Source of the DNA: Homarus americanus
Lineage: Eukaryota; Arthropoda; Malacostraca; Decapoda; Nephropidae
NCBI RefSeq assembly: GCF_018991925.1
Contig: NW_024748870.1
Coordinates: forward strand, 4,541,436-4,605,435
Direction: 5' to 3'
Length of the DNA: 64,000 nt
A program made the translations under genes and the position numbers. How positions within the stretch are numbered: the first letter of the stretch is position 1; each line of letters opens with the position of its first letter. Below, piece after piece: positions 35,320 to 61,986 of the stretch. A model generated the notes under the pieces. The model did no database searches. It saw nothing but the letters and a program-made list of their open reading frames with translations, and was not told the DNA's origin.

Positions 35320-35668
35320 CAGTGGGGTATGCTATAACGAATGGATTCCACTACGAATATTCCTATAAACGGTTTTACCTATAAAATTGAGAATGCTATA
35401 ACGAACAAAACTCCTACAACGAATATTAATTTTTTTTTTTTTTTTTACTAATTTATTGTTTTTTATTACAAGTATTAATGATATTCTTTATTTCAGGGGT
35501 TTAGATGCATATTTATGCACTTTTTTTAAATTTTTACAACTTTATATTATATTTTTCAGAGTTAAGTGGTTGTATTTGGGGGCCTGGAACGGATTAATCC
35601 TATAACAAACGAATGCTATAACGAACAAGGTTCTAGAACCAATTAGATTCGTTATAGCATACAAAGTA
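35320..35668. mobile_element. Tigger-like MITE, about 350 bp
   Basis: The left end CAGTGGGGTATGCTATAACG follows TA (35318-35319). The right end carries the complement of GTATGCTATAACGAAT at 35647-35662, but the outermost bases are mutated. Internal 'ctataacgaa' words recur four or more times, in both orientations. No transposase frame. Confidence 0.65.
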
Positions 35669-35760
35669 TAATAAAGATGTTTTATGGTATTTAGTGGTCA
35701 ATCAATATTTAATATTTAAATTGTACGACTATTCTCTGGTCAAATAATTTGAGAGAATAA

Positions 35761-36018
35761 TCAATAAATAAACATTAAAAGTACTACAGTACCTACCTCC
35801 TCAACAAATTCACGGCCCTGGTTTGTGATGATCTGGTGGGGGGGTCCATGTGTGTGGATCATGTTCACAATAGCCTGGGCTACACACGGTCCACTCTTGC
35901 AGGTCAGTGGATATGCAACTACCCATTTGGTGAACAAGTCTGTCATGGTAATGATATACTTGTGGTCCCGCTGAGTCTCCTGGAGAGGCCCTATCAAACC
36001 CATGCAAAGAACACTCAA
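35761..36018 (-). pseudogene. Retroelement-type integrase core fragment
   Basis: The minus-strand frame reads SVLCMGLIGPLQETQRDHKY, then IITMTDLFTKWVVAYPLTCK and HGPPHQIITNQGREFVEE. This is the first part of an rve integrase core: a [D/M]LIGPL start, DLFTKW, and an NQGREF block where most relatives have DQG. The frame extends upstream through APEPHPIKPEGR. The element could be a Ty3/Gypsy-type LTR retrotransposon or a GIN/Ginger-type DNA element; no LTR or TIR is visible, so I cannot choose. The first catalytic Asp, expected before LIGPL, appears to be Gly. Confidence 0.7.
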
Positions 36019-36353
36019 TCGACCCTCAGGCTTGATTGGATGTGGCTCAGGAGCCTTTGTCTTGACATATCTTCATTATACACAAGTGTGTTCCTTACAT
36101 CAAAAGCTTCCATAAGTCTCTGCAAAGTAGAAGTCATGAAGATGGTTGAGTATTTTGCCAGGCATGTATTAGTTAGAAGTGCCTTCAAGATTTCCAGAAA
36201 AATGCAGAAGACTACCACAAAGTCTGTTCTCAGGCTGTGGGGGAGACTGACGAGGAAGAGTTATGTTCCCACTGAGACAACCAAAGAGTATCATGGGCAT
36301 TCACTAAGAGTTCCATTTCCTGACCACAAGATACAGGTAAGGGCCTAGATTCA

Positions 36354-36542
36354 CTAACACTGCTGAGATATGAAGTTCATAACTGCTGGGAGATCTGAAG
36401 TCCATACTGACGATTCATAACTTAGCCGTGGTGCTCGAACCAACTCTGTCATTAGTTTGTAAAATGTCGACAGGTGGCAGTGGTAATTTCTCTCGACCAA
36501 TCCCTGCGACTGATACATAACTGATTTGGAGACATAAGCCAA
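36354..36542 (-). pseudogene. Second integrase fragment, out of order
   Basis: The minus-strand peptide includes YQSQGLVERNYHCHLSTFYK, which resembles the HPQ-x-GLVER block that follows NQGREF in integrase cores, and a downstream DLPAVMNF block. On this strand it lies upstream of the N-terminal block at 35761-36018, so the order is reversed relative to a normal integrase. Rearrangement or two separate copies are both possible. Confidence 0.5.
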
Positions 36543-37600
36543 TCATGTCACAAAAATTTTAGACCCCATAGGGTGCACTTCCGATCACCTTAAACAATTA
36601 TAGAAGAAAATAGGGTAAATTTGGATGACGTACCAACACCGATTTTTATTTAAGCAATGTGTTTTACCTGTTAAAATTTTAGTTGGGAAAGGATTTTCTT
36701 CTAATGCGTTTCCGGCACAAATTTATATTTTTTGACTATTTTAAGCGATAAGACCTTCCCAATTACCAACAATATTGACTGTTCAAAGTGCATTGGGCTT
36801 TGAAGTAGAGGGAAAATGCAGGGTGAAAGACTAAAATGAACACCTGACATTACCTAACCTATAAAAAGGTTAAAATTTGATTTTGATTTCATGGATCCCC
36901 ACCTCATCTGAATACATTAAACACCAAAAACAAGAATATTTAATTTTCTTACAATATTTTTCTAAGTACGTATACCTACATATATGTTTATAAGGTTATA
37001 AAAAAATAAAAAGTGTTAAACTTCATTTTAGTTCATTTTCTCTTTATTTCTTAGTCAAGTTTTTATGTTAAATGTTTCAATGGTAGCTTACATCTTCCTC
37101 TGCAAACTGAAGATGGTAGTTATTGCAGCCACTTAGTAAAAACCTTAAAGAAATTCCTTGGTACAGTATATGAACCATATACGACTCATTTATATGTGCC
37201 AACAGTGATCTATGTAGGAGCTTTGGTAATGGTGAATTTGGACACTTATCTGCTTTTACACTTTAGTTAGGGAGGTAATGGATAAGTGGTTTACAGTCAA
37301 AACTTCCACAATTATCATTATAATGGTTAAAGACAAAAAATTGAATACCGAAATCATGATTAAATAATACCTAACCCAATCCAAGTTCATCAAACCTAAT
37401 AAAAACGGGGGGGGTAAAAATGAATAACAGTGCTATCCCATTTTTTCTTGGGAAAAGTATTATTTTCAAAGGTTTATAATTTGATACAGGCAGTAGTGAT
37501 GTTCTTTTTCACTTGTAATTTACAAGTTACATCTGTCATAATTCATAATTATAATTAAAAAAATTATGTTAAGTGGAGGTATATGTGATTAAACAATATG
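36543..37600. other. AT-rich non-coding stretch
   Basis: No gene recognised. Confidence 0.45.
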
Positions 37601-37635
37601 ACACACAATTTTCTAAGTTTAAATTTGATATGCGG

Positions 37636-37972
37636 TTACGATATTTTTTTTATAAACACCATTGGCAGGAAAGCTGCCCCACAGACATAGGGACTTCCAA
37701 ACTGTATCAGAATCCTATTAGTTTGATTTTTAACCACAATGTCATTTTGATAAGTAACCCAAAACAATATGATGTCATCATAGATGGCAAAATTCGTCTT
37801 TGCCTCGCTGTCAGTCTGTAGTTCTGCTATTTCGAGGACAAAAGAGCCACATTGTTTTACGTCTGTCTTGAACAGAAACTGAACAAAATCCAAGGACTCG
37901 GTAAGCAACTCGGGGAATCTATCATTGAAAATTGCTGTAAATTTTTTGTTGCGTAACGTGTCATTAGCGTTC
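37636..37972 (-). pseudogene. Possible hAT-type transposase fragment
   Basis: The minus-strand frame reads LRNKKFTAIFNDRFPELLTE, then SLDFVQFLFKTDVKQC and LEIAELQTDSEAKTNF. The combination of FxDRFPEL followed by L-E-[IL]-x-[ED]-LQ-x-DS-x-x-K-x-x-F resembles the C-terminal part of GTF2IRD2/ZBED-like hAT proteins. It lacks any catalytic region and has no flanking TIR that I can see. Assignment is by motif pattern only. Confidence 0.4.
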
Positions 37973-38630
37973 GCCTTCCCTGGACTGACACAAGGAGAGT
38001 AACTGCATTATTCCCTTGACCATAATTTATTGTCCCGACTTAAGGAGACAGCACCTGGGCCACGTTCGTCGTTCCCGGACACCTGGAATATGAGCTTTAT
38101 GGGATCCCATGACCTCTGTGACCCCTTGTGATGCATCTTGCGCCCCCATTTGATGTTTCGTATGGAAGTACAGTTGAGCGATCACGAGTTTGACCTTGTT
38201 ATTGGTCATAGCATTATTTATTAACCCATCATAGAATACGGTGTTAACCTTTTTTGTCCAACTGTACGAAATTTGTTTCCGTTCTTTATGTTGGGAAAAG
38301 TTGTGCCACTTTAAACTCCGGTGTACAGTTCCAAATTATTGCTAAAGTTAAATTTGCCAATTATTGTTTGAGTGATGTGTGCAGCTCCAAATTATTAATG
38401 TTGAAGTTGAATTTATCAATAAATGTTTCCAACTGTATATCTCACTTTTTTATTGTTTCCACAATATGAAGATATGGTTGATATTTAAAATTGCTGGGGC
38501 GTACGTCCCATATCCCTTAGTCACATGTCCTGCCATTATGCAAAAAGTTACGTTTTCATAATGCTTCACGATTTTCCTGAATATTTTCTCAAGTTGCTGG
38601 AAATTCCTATGCTGCATTACTCCAGAAATA

Positions 38631-38633
<3 letters not shown>

Positions 38634-38716
<83 letters not shown>
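38634..38716 (+). repeat. (TA)n microsatellite
   Basis: About 41 uninterrupted TA units, 0.6 kb upstream of the kinase start codon. Confidence 0.95.
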
Positions 38717-38717
<1 letters not shown>

Positions 38718-39099
38718 GTGTAGATAGTGTGTATTGTACAACAAAATAGGTATATTCAGTATGTGTACACTTATCAGAGCATTCACGCGCCACTAACGTG
38801 TCATATGATTCCTCTGGCCCTCGTGACTCCCAGATCTTCGTCGTAAGTCGTTTCTCTTATGCCACTTTGAGGTTTAATAATTTTCACAGTGTCTTGTTGC
38901 TGTACCACGTACTGAACATACAGGCTTTGCCTAATATTATTGTTTTAAGACATTTCATCAAGCGACAGATCGGGTAAAGTTTACACAAAATATTTACATT
39001 TATTTCGTTTTATTTCTTATAGAGATGACTCAACATACATCATAGAAATGTTTTTAATTACACGAAATTTATTATTAATAAGACTGTGTTGGTAATGTG

Positions 39100-39300
39100 T
39101 TATAGAGGATATTTAAACGGCGCATTGTTGATGGTCACGTGTTTCGATTAGGGAGTGACGTAAACAGCGGAGTGTCATGGCGAGTGTTGTTAGTTTGTTT
39201 TGCTGGCGAGTCAGCTGATTCTAATGTGTATCATGAATTCATGAACAAACTAGAACTATTAAGTGGCTGGACTTTGACAGTAAGCGCTGACAAGTGCTAA
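39100..39300 (+). promoter_or_regulatory. Probable promoter and 5' leader of the PI4K2 gene
   Basis: The sequence between the (TA)n repeat and the ATG becomes more GC-rich near the start. It contains an E-box CACGTG at 39136-39141 in a GTCACGTGT context (close to the lysosomal CLEAR core), a CRE-like TGACGTAA at 39156-39163, and TGACGTCA overlapping the start codon at 39302-39309. A short upstream ORF, ATG 39177 to TGA 39218 (13 codons), lies in the leader. The transcription start is unknown, so some motifs may be promoter and others 5' UTR. Confidence 0.4.
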
Positions 39301-54542
<15,242 letters not shown>

Positions 54543-57430
54543 GGGAAGATGACAATAAAATTTATTTTTTCCCCATCACACCATTGGATTGGCTTTTGAG
54601 TATTTTGGCAGGTCTTTACACATAGCTCAGTTAACTATTGATTACACGTGTACTTTTTGATATAGTGTTTGTTAAATTTTTTTAAATGCATTTAAATGTA
54701 CAGAAAAGTGTCTTATTGGTATCAGATCATCATGAAATATTCTCACAGAGCCTTGATCATATTTGTTAAGGATGGGATCAATCATACTGCACTTCAAGAA
54801 TGCTTTTAAGTATTTTTATATTATTTAAATCAATAGTACTGAATGAGAACAATAAGATGTACTGGAAATTAAATGCACAAAGTTCATCTCATAATAATTG
54901 GCTATAAAGATGAAAATGATCCAGGTTCTACTCTATAAGAATGTTGAATGTAATATTGAGCCTTGACTTACCCTTGATGCAACTGATAAAAGATTGGACT
55001 CTTAAAACCATGCATACATCTTTGGCCATTAACAATTGATCTATTTTGAAATATTAGAAGTACCTAATTGAAACATGAGTTTTGCATTACTAGTTCAATG
55101 GTAACTCAAGGTTTTCAGTTTTGTACCAGTCATTGTCATCAATTTATACACCAGGTGACTTCCTACATAGTGCAGCATGATGGGGGAGGGAGGGGATTAT
55201 GTGTTTCAGCTGTTTGACATATTTGGTCAGTCAGTCTCATATATTGAAATTGTTGGTCAATAGAAGAAATCAAATTACTTGTGGCACAGCCCTCTTGTTT
55301 CATTCCCTTAAGTATGAACCTAGATTTTATGTTTTCAAAGGATATATTTTAGGTATTTTGACTTTTCTGTTGGCAATTTTAACAGTAATTCATTAATGCC
55401 AGATAAGGGGAATTAACTGTATCCTAAGGAAGTGCCACCTTTGGCCAGTTGTAACATTCAGAGTTTCCATAGTTTGATTTACTCACATTGAGTAAATTAG
55501 GCTATATATTTTTACGTAAACACAACTAGGTGTGTGGATATAAGTTGCAAGAGGTGAAATGCTATATTAAGAACAGTAAGAAAAAATATTTGTGGAATGT
55601 TAGTTTGATATCCCTAAGTCATGACAAGATTATTCATTATCATTACTATTGTTAAACTCAGTTATATGACCTGAGGTAATTGCACATGGAAGTTACCCTC
55701 ACTTTTGCAGTTTTTTTTTTCCTGAATACTGGAACAACGCTTGATGGTTAGTGGGGGATGCCAGCCAGCCAGCCCTCCGCAATACTCTGTGATAACTTAG
55801 AAAGAGCCACAAATATTAAACACTGTGCTAATATTAACCCAAGCATTTTTCATCCCTCTTTCAGTGGTGTTTCAGGATTTAGGATTCCTTTTTTGAGGAG
55901 ATTTAATTCATCTTGCTGTTAACAAGTCTTCTGTAAGATGGTTTTGAAATTAGCAGTATGTGACCAAAGCAGAAATTAAAAGTTTGGGTGTATAGGCGAT
56001 ATATTTTTCAATTTCGTATTGAGTCTGGTATAACTTAGTATGAAGAGAATGAGTGTAGCATGTGAGAGACGGTATTTGTTTTATTAGACGAGTGTACAAG
56101 ATGGCAAATATAGAATGTTTAAGTTACCCACATTCTACTTTTCCTTGTACAGTATGTGATAATCTACATTTTTGATTCAGTGTTATAAATATGCTGTGCT
56201 TTGTATTAGCCCTTGTTTCTGATGTGTGTGTGTGTGTGCGCGCAACTGTGCATGTATCACAAGACATTGGCCTCGGAAGATGGGATAAGGAGCTATGCAC
56301 TGAACATGTGCATAAAGGCTCTCTTCACCCTTCATAAGCAGCATCAGGATTAGGCATTTAATTAATGCTTTCTATTTTGTACACTGGAGTCCAAAGCAGG
56401 TTGGGAAAGTAATACTTCAGTCAGTGAAATTATATGGCTCTCAATGTAATTTTGACAGGTTGATGAGCATTTCTGATTATTGTTACCCAATGCTTAACCC
56501 CTATAAGGTAAGGATATATTTTTTAACAGTGACTGAGTGATGCTGTAGCAGGATAACAAGTTAAATAAGAGTGATCTTCTCTTGTGACTTTGTCAACGTA
56601 CTATGTATTTTTATTTATCATATGAGGCTGTGGAACTATATATTATCCTTGATGTACTACTCTCTTGTTTTGTGATTTTCACATCAAGTTAATTAAAAGG
56701 CAGCATTTATTGAGGATGTTAGATGGAATCTTCAGGATATTAACCTCAGGTAGTGGGACAGCATTAGCCAACAAGAAGGGGGCAATGAATGCATGAATTG
56801 ATGTAATAGGTTTATAAGGAAAATATTTAGTCATTATCATGGGGTATATGTAACTTAACATTCAAATGCCTGAAATCATCGTGAAACACGCTACCTGAAA
56901 TTGTGCATCAATACCTAACATGATGTACAGTATAGGACAGGACTGTACTGTGTATCTGTATAAGAAAAAAAAAAGGTGCATTATGTGATCTGTTGACCAT
57001 CAAATGACTCTAGTAGTTGGGCACAAAGTGCCCCACAGTAATGTACAAGAATGTTGGGCATCATTTGATCTATGATAGTGTATAAGGTATTTTGGCTTGA
57101 TATGACAAATGATAGTTTACAAGATGTTGGGCATCATGTGACCTAGGATGGTGTACAAGATGTTGGGTATCATGTTATAGAAGTATAATTTGATCTTGGT
57201 TGGTGTACATGATGATAGGTATCATGACCTGGGATGATGTACAATATGTTAGGTATCATATGACCAATAATGGTGTAGAGGAGTGATGCATAAGTATTGT
57301 GTGTGTTATGTCCTGCTATAGTATGGTATTAACAACCAGTCTGTCTTGCCTGTGTTTCATACTTGGAGTAAGAAATTTTGAGTGAAATAATATTACAAAG
57401 GCAAAATAAAGGTTGGTTCCTGTTCCAAAT
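54543..57430 (+). other. Probable 3' UTR of PI4K2
   Basis: No other gene follows closely. AATAAA hexamers occur at 54554-54559 (only 12 bases past the stop, with a T/G-rich stretch after it) and at 57405-57410 (followed by GGTTGGTTCC). Either or both could be used. Transcript data are needed to fix the end, so this boundary is a guess. Confidence 0.35.
56985..57292 (+). repeat. Degenerate tandem repeat 'gtgtacaagatgttgggcat'
   Basis: About six imperfect units of 35-50 bp, each with GTACAAGATGTTGGGCATCA-like sequence followed by 'tgacct-ggatg'. They lie in the likely 3' UTR or just downstream. Confidence 0.65.
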
Positions 57431-59039
57431 ATCTTTCTTAAATATCATTAACTCAAATGTTCTCTTTCCATTGCATGGAAGTTGTTAAATATGTTTTAAC
57501 CTAATCTCAGTCGTGTAAACCTTTTCTGGCTTTGAAGTTGTGTTGCATAATGTTTTCTAGAATGGTTAACAAAAGGTAAAGGTTTAATGGAAAAAGTTAC
57601 GAGGTCTCACTGACCCATCTAGAGTTGCTCTTATTGGTTATTAGAATTTTGTATTAGAAAGTTTCAAAAGTCTATGTTGTATCCATTAGAAACTTATTAT
57701 ACTATTCTTTATTTGAAAGATATTGTGATACCCAGTTGAGAAACTTATTCTGTTGTAGTGCCTCTTAAGGCAGAAATAATAACTGGTTTTCGTAGGAATA
57801 GGACCCCAAATTCCTTGTAAACTTGCTACTGTTACATCTTGGAATACAAGTACTGTTCTGCTTTTAGAGTGTTTAAGCATAGACCCTTCTAACTTATTGT
57901 AAATGAAATATATTTATATTTTATGCCTGTAAATTTTTGTGAAGGAGTAATTTGTTTAGAGGAGTTATACATCCAAGAGTTATCTAATGAATAGTACGTC
58001 GTTATAATATCTAATATGCCTTTCCCACCAAACAGCAGGGTTGTTAATTCAAAAACTCAAATACTCCCTTTATTCTTATAATAAATTCTTTGCTTCTTAA
58101 GACTTTCTACATGTCCTTAAATCTTCAGACTCCATCCTGGAATTTTTTTTGGACAGTTCCACTAATTTCATATTTGCCTCTTATAATTTGTGTCCCATAA
58201 AGTGCTCTACCGGCCATCTTTTTGGTACATCTGCCCGTTTAACAAAATTGACTGATATGTGGAATATGTAGAATTTTTGACTGGTTGTTGTTACTGATGC
58301 TCGGTTAAAAATGAAGAAATTTTAATGTTGCATTGAAGACTGCCAGTTTCCTCCTTTTCTCTTTCACAAATGATTTGTAAACTTGTGAGAATGATGCATG
58401 TTTAGGATGGTGCCTTCATATTGTATATTGTTCTGTCTACATATTGTATATGCTTAATGTGAATATAGGGAACTATCTTGAAGTTGTTGGGGGCTTTGCC
58501 AAATTATACCTGTATTTTGAACTGTAATAGTATTTTTTAAGGATGAGCCTTTTTCTTGTATTATACTGGTAATTTTTTCAAGAAAATTTACAAAGGTTTG
58601 TATCTACACAAGGTACCTAACTTGCCTTGACAGTTCATCATATCTCTTCTGAATGATTCATGAGATACATTCACCAAAGAATATCTTATTACAAACACTT
58701 TCATACACCCTCGGTCAACAGTCTATAAACAAGGTCAATGCAAACTGTTATACTTGTACCTATTTATCTCTCTATTACTGTATGTCAAAGCTTCCTTATA
58801 AATATACCTAGTCTTAACATTTGTTTAAATAGAGTTTTATAATACCTTTATCAGTTGAATGCTTAATGAAGTTCCTTAAAATAATCTATATGAAGGATAC
58901 CCATTAATAACTTTTATTCCTTATGATTTTGTTTTCAGGATTAAAATTATAATGGGGGGGAGGCTTTTTTTTTTTTAAGAAACCTGTTACCAGATATACA
59001 GTAGCCCAGAATTACTTTATCAATTCATTATCTGTATGA
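57431..59039. other. Non-coding AT-rich stretch
   Basis: No gene recognised. May still be 3' UTR or intergenic. Confidence 0.4.
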
Positions 59040-59066
59040 TTGTGTGTGTGTGTGTGTGTGTGTGTG
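59040..59066 (+). repeat. (TG)n microsatellite
   Basis: About 13 TG units. Confidence 0.9.
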
Positions 59067-59154
59067 ATGTAACAGCAAAGAAAAAAAAAGTGTGTATCTA
59101 CTCGAAAATAGAATTTGAAAATACCAATAACCAACTCGCAGCATGCTCGAATGT

Positions 59155-59720
59155 GGGTCACTACAGCACAAACCATCACCACCACTAACAACACTAGCTG
59201 CCACCACACTCCCATGACAACCCACCAGCACCACACTCCCATGACCACCAGCCACCACTACCTTGCATTACCCACCAGCTACAAAACACCTCACACCACC
59301 ACTCCTGTGACTACCACCCACCACCACCATACTCCCATACTGCCACCACACTCCCATGACTACCACCCACAACTACTTCCCACACCCAAGTGCTTCTGCT
59401 GGAGGGGAGGGGGCAGTAAACCCCCCACCCCCATGGTTCAGCCTGGTTGTGGGGCTTCTCTACAACCCCCCCCCCCCAGAAAAGTTCCAGCAGACCCATT
59501 GCACCCCACTGGAAAAGTTCCACCATTACCTCACACTACCCAGCACCGCCACCACTACCACCTCACTTTCGTGACCACCGGCCACCACTACCACACTCAC
59601 ATGACAACCAGCCACCACTACCACACTCACATGACAACCAGCCACCACTACCTCACACCAGCACACTCCTGTGGCCACCACTGCACTACCACAGACACCA
59701 CCAACCACGACACTCCCGTG
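59155..59720 (+). repeat. CAC-rich minisatellite, about 27-30 bp units
   Basis: Units of the type 'gccaccactaccacactc' plus 'acatgacaacca' recur, perfectly at 59580-59650 (30 bp) and imperfectly from 59160. A G-rich/C-rich interruption sits at about 59400-59480. The Thr/His-rich frame through it is an artefact. Confidence 0.8.
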
Positions 59721-59986
59721 ACCTTGATACTGTATCTAACCAGAAAAGCCAAGATACCATTGAGTAAGAACAAGTGTACTGTAATAAAAGTGTTTAAAAA
59801 CTAAGAATACTCCTGCTACCTTGGTCTCTGACACCACACTCCCTCCCCTCCTGCAAGGCCCATTCATGGCTTCCCCCTCACACCATCAATACGCTGTAGA
59901 TGCCAGTTTCCCTTGTTCCTGTAAGAGGGTTACGCCTCCCAACCACCGCTGACGCGGGCATATAGGTACAGTCCTGTAACTCCACC

Positions 59987-61390
59987 ATGTCTGAGTTAAC
60001 TGGAGACCCAGCTACTCGCTCTAGCTCTCCTGATGCACTAAGTGAGCCAGGTGACTATGGTGTTGACCTTGACAACAATGGAGAGGATGGCTTTCAACTT
60101 GTTCAGTCCAGGAACAAGCAGAAGGCTGAAAAGGCGAAAAAATTAAGAGACCATCAACTACAACGTCCCAATGAGAGTAACATTAAACTTCCCTGTAGGT
60201 ACAGCACTTGAAGACAAGTATCGATAGCTGGACTATGCGTTAGATAAACTTTCAGTTCTGAGTCAGGACACAAGATCATGTTCTGATTAGAAGTGACCCA
60301 GCAGTCATGCAGGATCTCCTCACCAATAGCATAGGGGGGATAACCATGGAACAATCATCCCAACCATGAAAACCATCTTCATCATAGGACTCGACCAGTA
60401 CCAAACCCCTACACTACTAGAAGTTCATCAGGACGAAGCGACTCATGGGCAAGGACACAGTCATTGCAGACTGGGTTGGCTAGGAGGACCCACCAAAGAC
60501 CATTCAAGTCCGTGGTGCCCATCGAACTCTGAAGGTAGCTCTATCAACCCCCTACCCAGAGGTGTTACAATTGTCAACACTGGGTGCCGTGTGGCCCGAT
60601 TATGCACCTCTACCAAGCCGTGGTGTGGTTTCTCTGCTCAAGACAACATGCAACACAGGCTTGCAGATACAGTTGCTCAACGGGGTGTCATTCAACAGAG
60701 GTGCAAACAGTTGGAATTCCTGTATGGCACCCTGACTGTCCCAGAGCTCCTACACCCCCTCAGTGCCCAGACTTGCCACCCAGGCAGGTCTCAAGAAACT
60801 ATTGCTGCTAGGGTACTCCCTACAGCCAACCCCTGGCCCACCCTCACCAACAAAGCTCCAGGATCATCACCAGCAGTCAATGAAGATCAGCATGGGGCAA
60901 CACAGACATACTGACACAATGGGTAGCTGCCAATGCACCCCATGAACACCCACAAAGTGATGAGTTCAGTGATTTGAGAAATGAAATTAAAGAACTCAAA
61001 GCTCAATTTGAAATATTAAACAGCCTCTGTGATGCACTACAGAAAAAGGACACCACCAACACAGTGCAGCAGCTATGGAAAAAATGCAATCAAACTGAAG
61101 ACATTCAAATGTCAGTACCAGATGTGGAAACTCAAGATCCATTAAGAACTAGTGTCCACACAGAAGAAAACATGGTCAGTGAAGAGGAACAAACACAAAC
61201 TGAAAATGGTGATGTCGAGTGTAACCAAAGTTTGGTGATGTCTGCCACTGAAATACAATTGTTGAGCAGTACATGTTCCAGAAATGTTTCAAAAAGATTA
61301 AAAGGCCTATTGGCTGCCAAAGGAACAGGCAATGTGGGAAAAAACAATATCATACAGTGCCTTTTGCTTCTTTCCGAATATAGTAAATAA
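59987..61390 (+). pseudogene. LINE ORF1 (Gag-like) with degraded CCHC knuckles
   Basis: A good start context (CCACCATG) opens MSELTGDPATRSSSPDALSE, then DGFQLVQSRNKQKAEKAKKL, a typical basic Gag-like N-terminus, before a stop at 60210. Further on, the frame QRCYNCQHWG then VARLC forms a CCHC knuckle (60560-60610) broken by a frameshift at the His. A second knuckle, PWCGFSAQD, has Cys replaced by Ser, and WHPDCP closes a third. The last frame, from about 60913, reads LTQWVAANAPHEHPQSDEFS and NEIKELKAQFEILNSL, a probable coiled coil, and runs to TAA at 61388. The knuckles bind nucleic acid in functional copies. At least three breaks. Confidence 0.7.
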
Positions 61391-61986
61391 TGACCAGTGT
61401 TAATACCAGACAAAGATACAGAGCGGTGAAGGTGGTGAGTTGGAACATCTCATCCCTCAGAAAACGATACCCTGACCTACACCACAAAGTGGTGACTAAG
61501 GACATCGATATTGTGTCTGCAGGAGTGTCTCACACCTAATGATAAGACCCCACCCAGTCTGCCCAATTATGTGTATTATGATCCTAGTTCTACTCACACA
61601 TGTTTAATGTATGTCAAGAAGTCACAACTGCATATACCTCTTGCAACCAAAAAGGCTACCAACTTTCAGTACCATGGAATCACTATCCACCTGGGCAACT
61701 CCACACTCAATGTGCTAAATGCCTATGCTCCCTCAGATCAGCTTCAATACACAGATCTCCCAGACTTTACACACACAGCCTACTGTCCTGATGGGTGACC
61801 TGAATACTAGACAAGAAATTAGGTGACCCCACCACTAACACCAATGGTAGGAGACTTACCTCACTTCTCAGCACATATGAAGATGTTCAAATTATAGGTA
61901 ATAATGAACCAACACACATCTATGGCAGGGCTTTAGACACTTGTACTAGTTTTAATCTATCATACACAATTCATAGCTGTGGAAAT
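61390..61986 (+). pseudogene. LINE ORF2 start, endonuclease domain
   Basis: The ATG at 61390 overlaps the ORF1 stop (TAATG). The frame reads MTSVNTRQRYRAVKVVSWNI, SSLRKRYPDLHHKV, then after a frameshift near 61514 VCLQECLTPNDKTPPSLPNY. WNI and LQE are the first two endonuclease motifs. NVLNAYAPSDQ and, after another shift near 61785, LMGDLNTR (the GDxN motif) follow. PTTNTNGRRLTSLLSTYEDV comes next. The frame ends before SDH and the reverse transcriptase. Confidence 0.8.

Larger units (their letters stand above)
59940..61986 (+). mobile_element. Jockey-type LINE, 3'-truncated, + strand
   Basis: A 5' leader (about 59880-59986), ORF1 (59987 to 61390) with Gag-type zinc knuckle, and the beginning of ORF2 (from 61390) with an endonuclease. 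The sequence stops at about 61986, where a Tigger/Jerky transposase begins; the reverse transcriptase is absent. Losing the 3' side is unusual for LINE insertion and implies deletion or replacement by the transposon. I cannot fix the clade exactly; Jockey, I or R1-like groups share this layout. Confidence 0.7.

Noticed and set aside
36019..36240. Extra exon between integrase fragments
   Set aside because: The frame has no integrase-like blocks and no splice signals that would restore the domain order.
35836..36348. 170-codon + strand open frame
   Set aside because: It lies opposite the integrase fragments, whose minus-strand reading has clear family blocks; the + frame is a shadow.
38525..38749. 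Frame with (Ile-Tyr)n repeat
   Set aside because: Created by the (TA)n microsatellite.
59115..59804. 229-codon His/Thr/Pro-rich open frame
   Set aside because: Repeat-derived from CAC minisatellite units; no homology-like blocks, and overlapping frames on both strands are also open.
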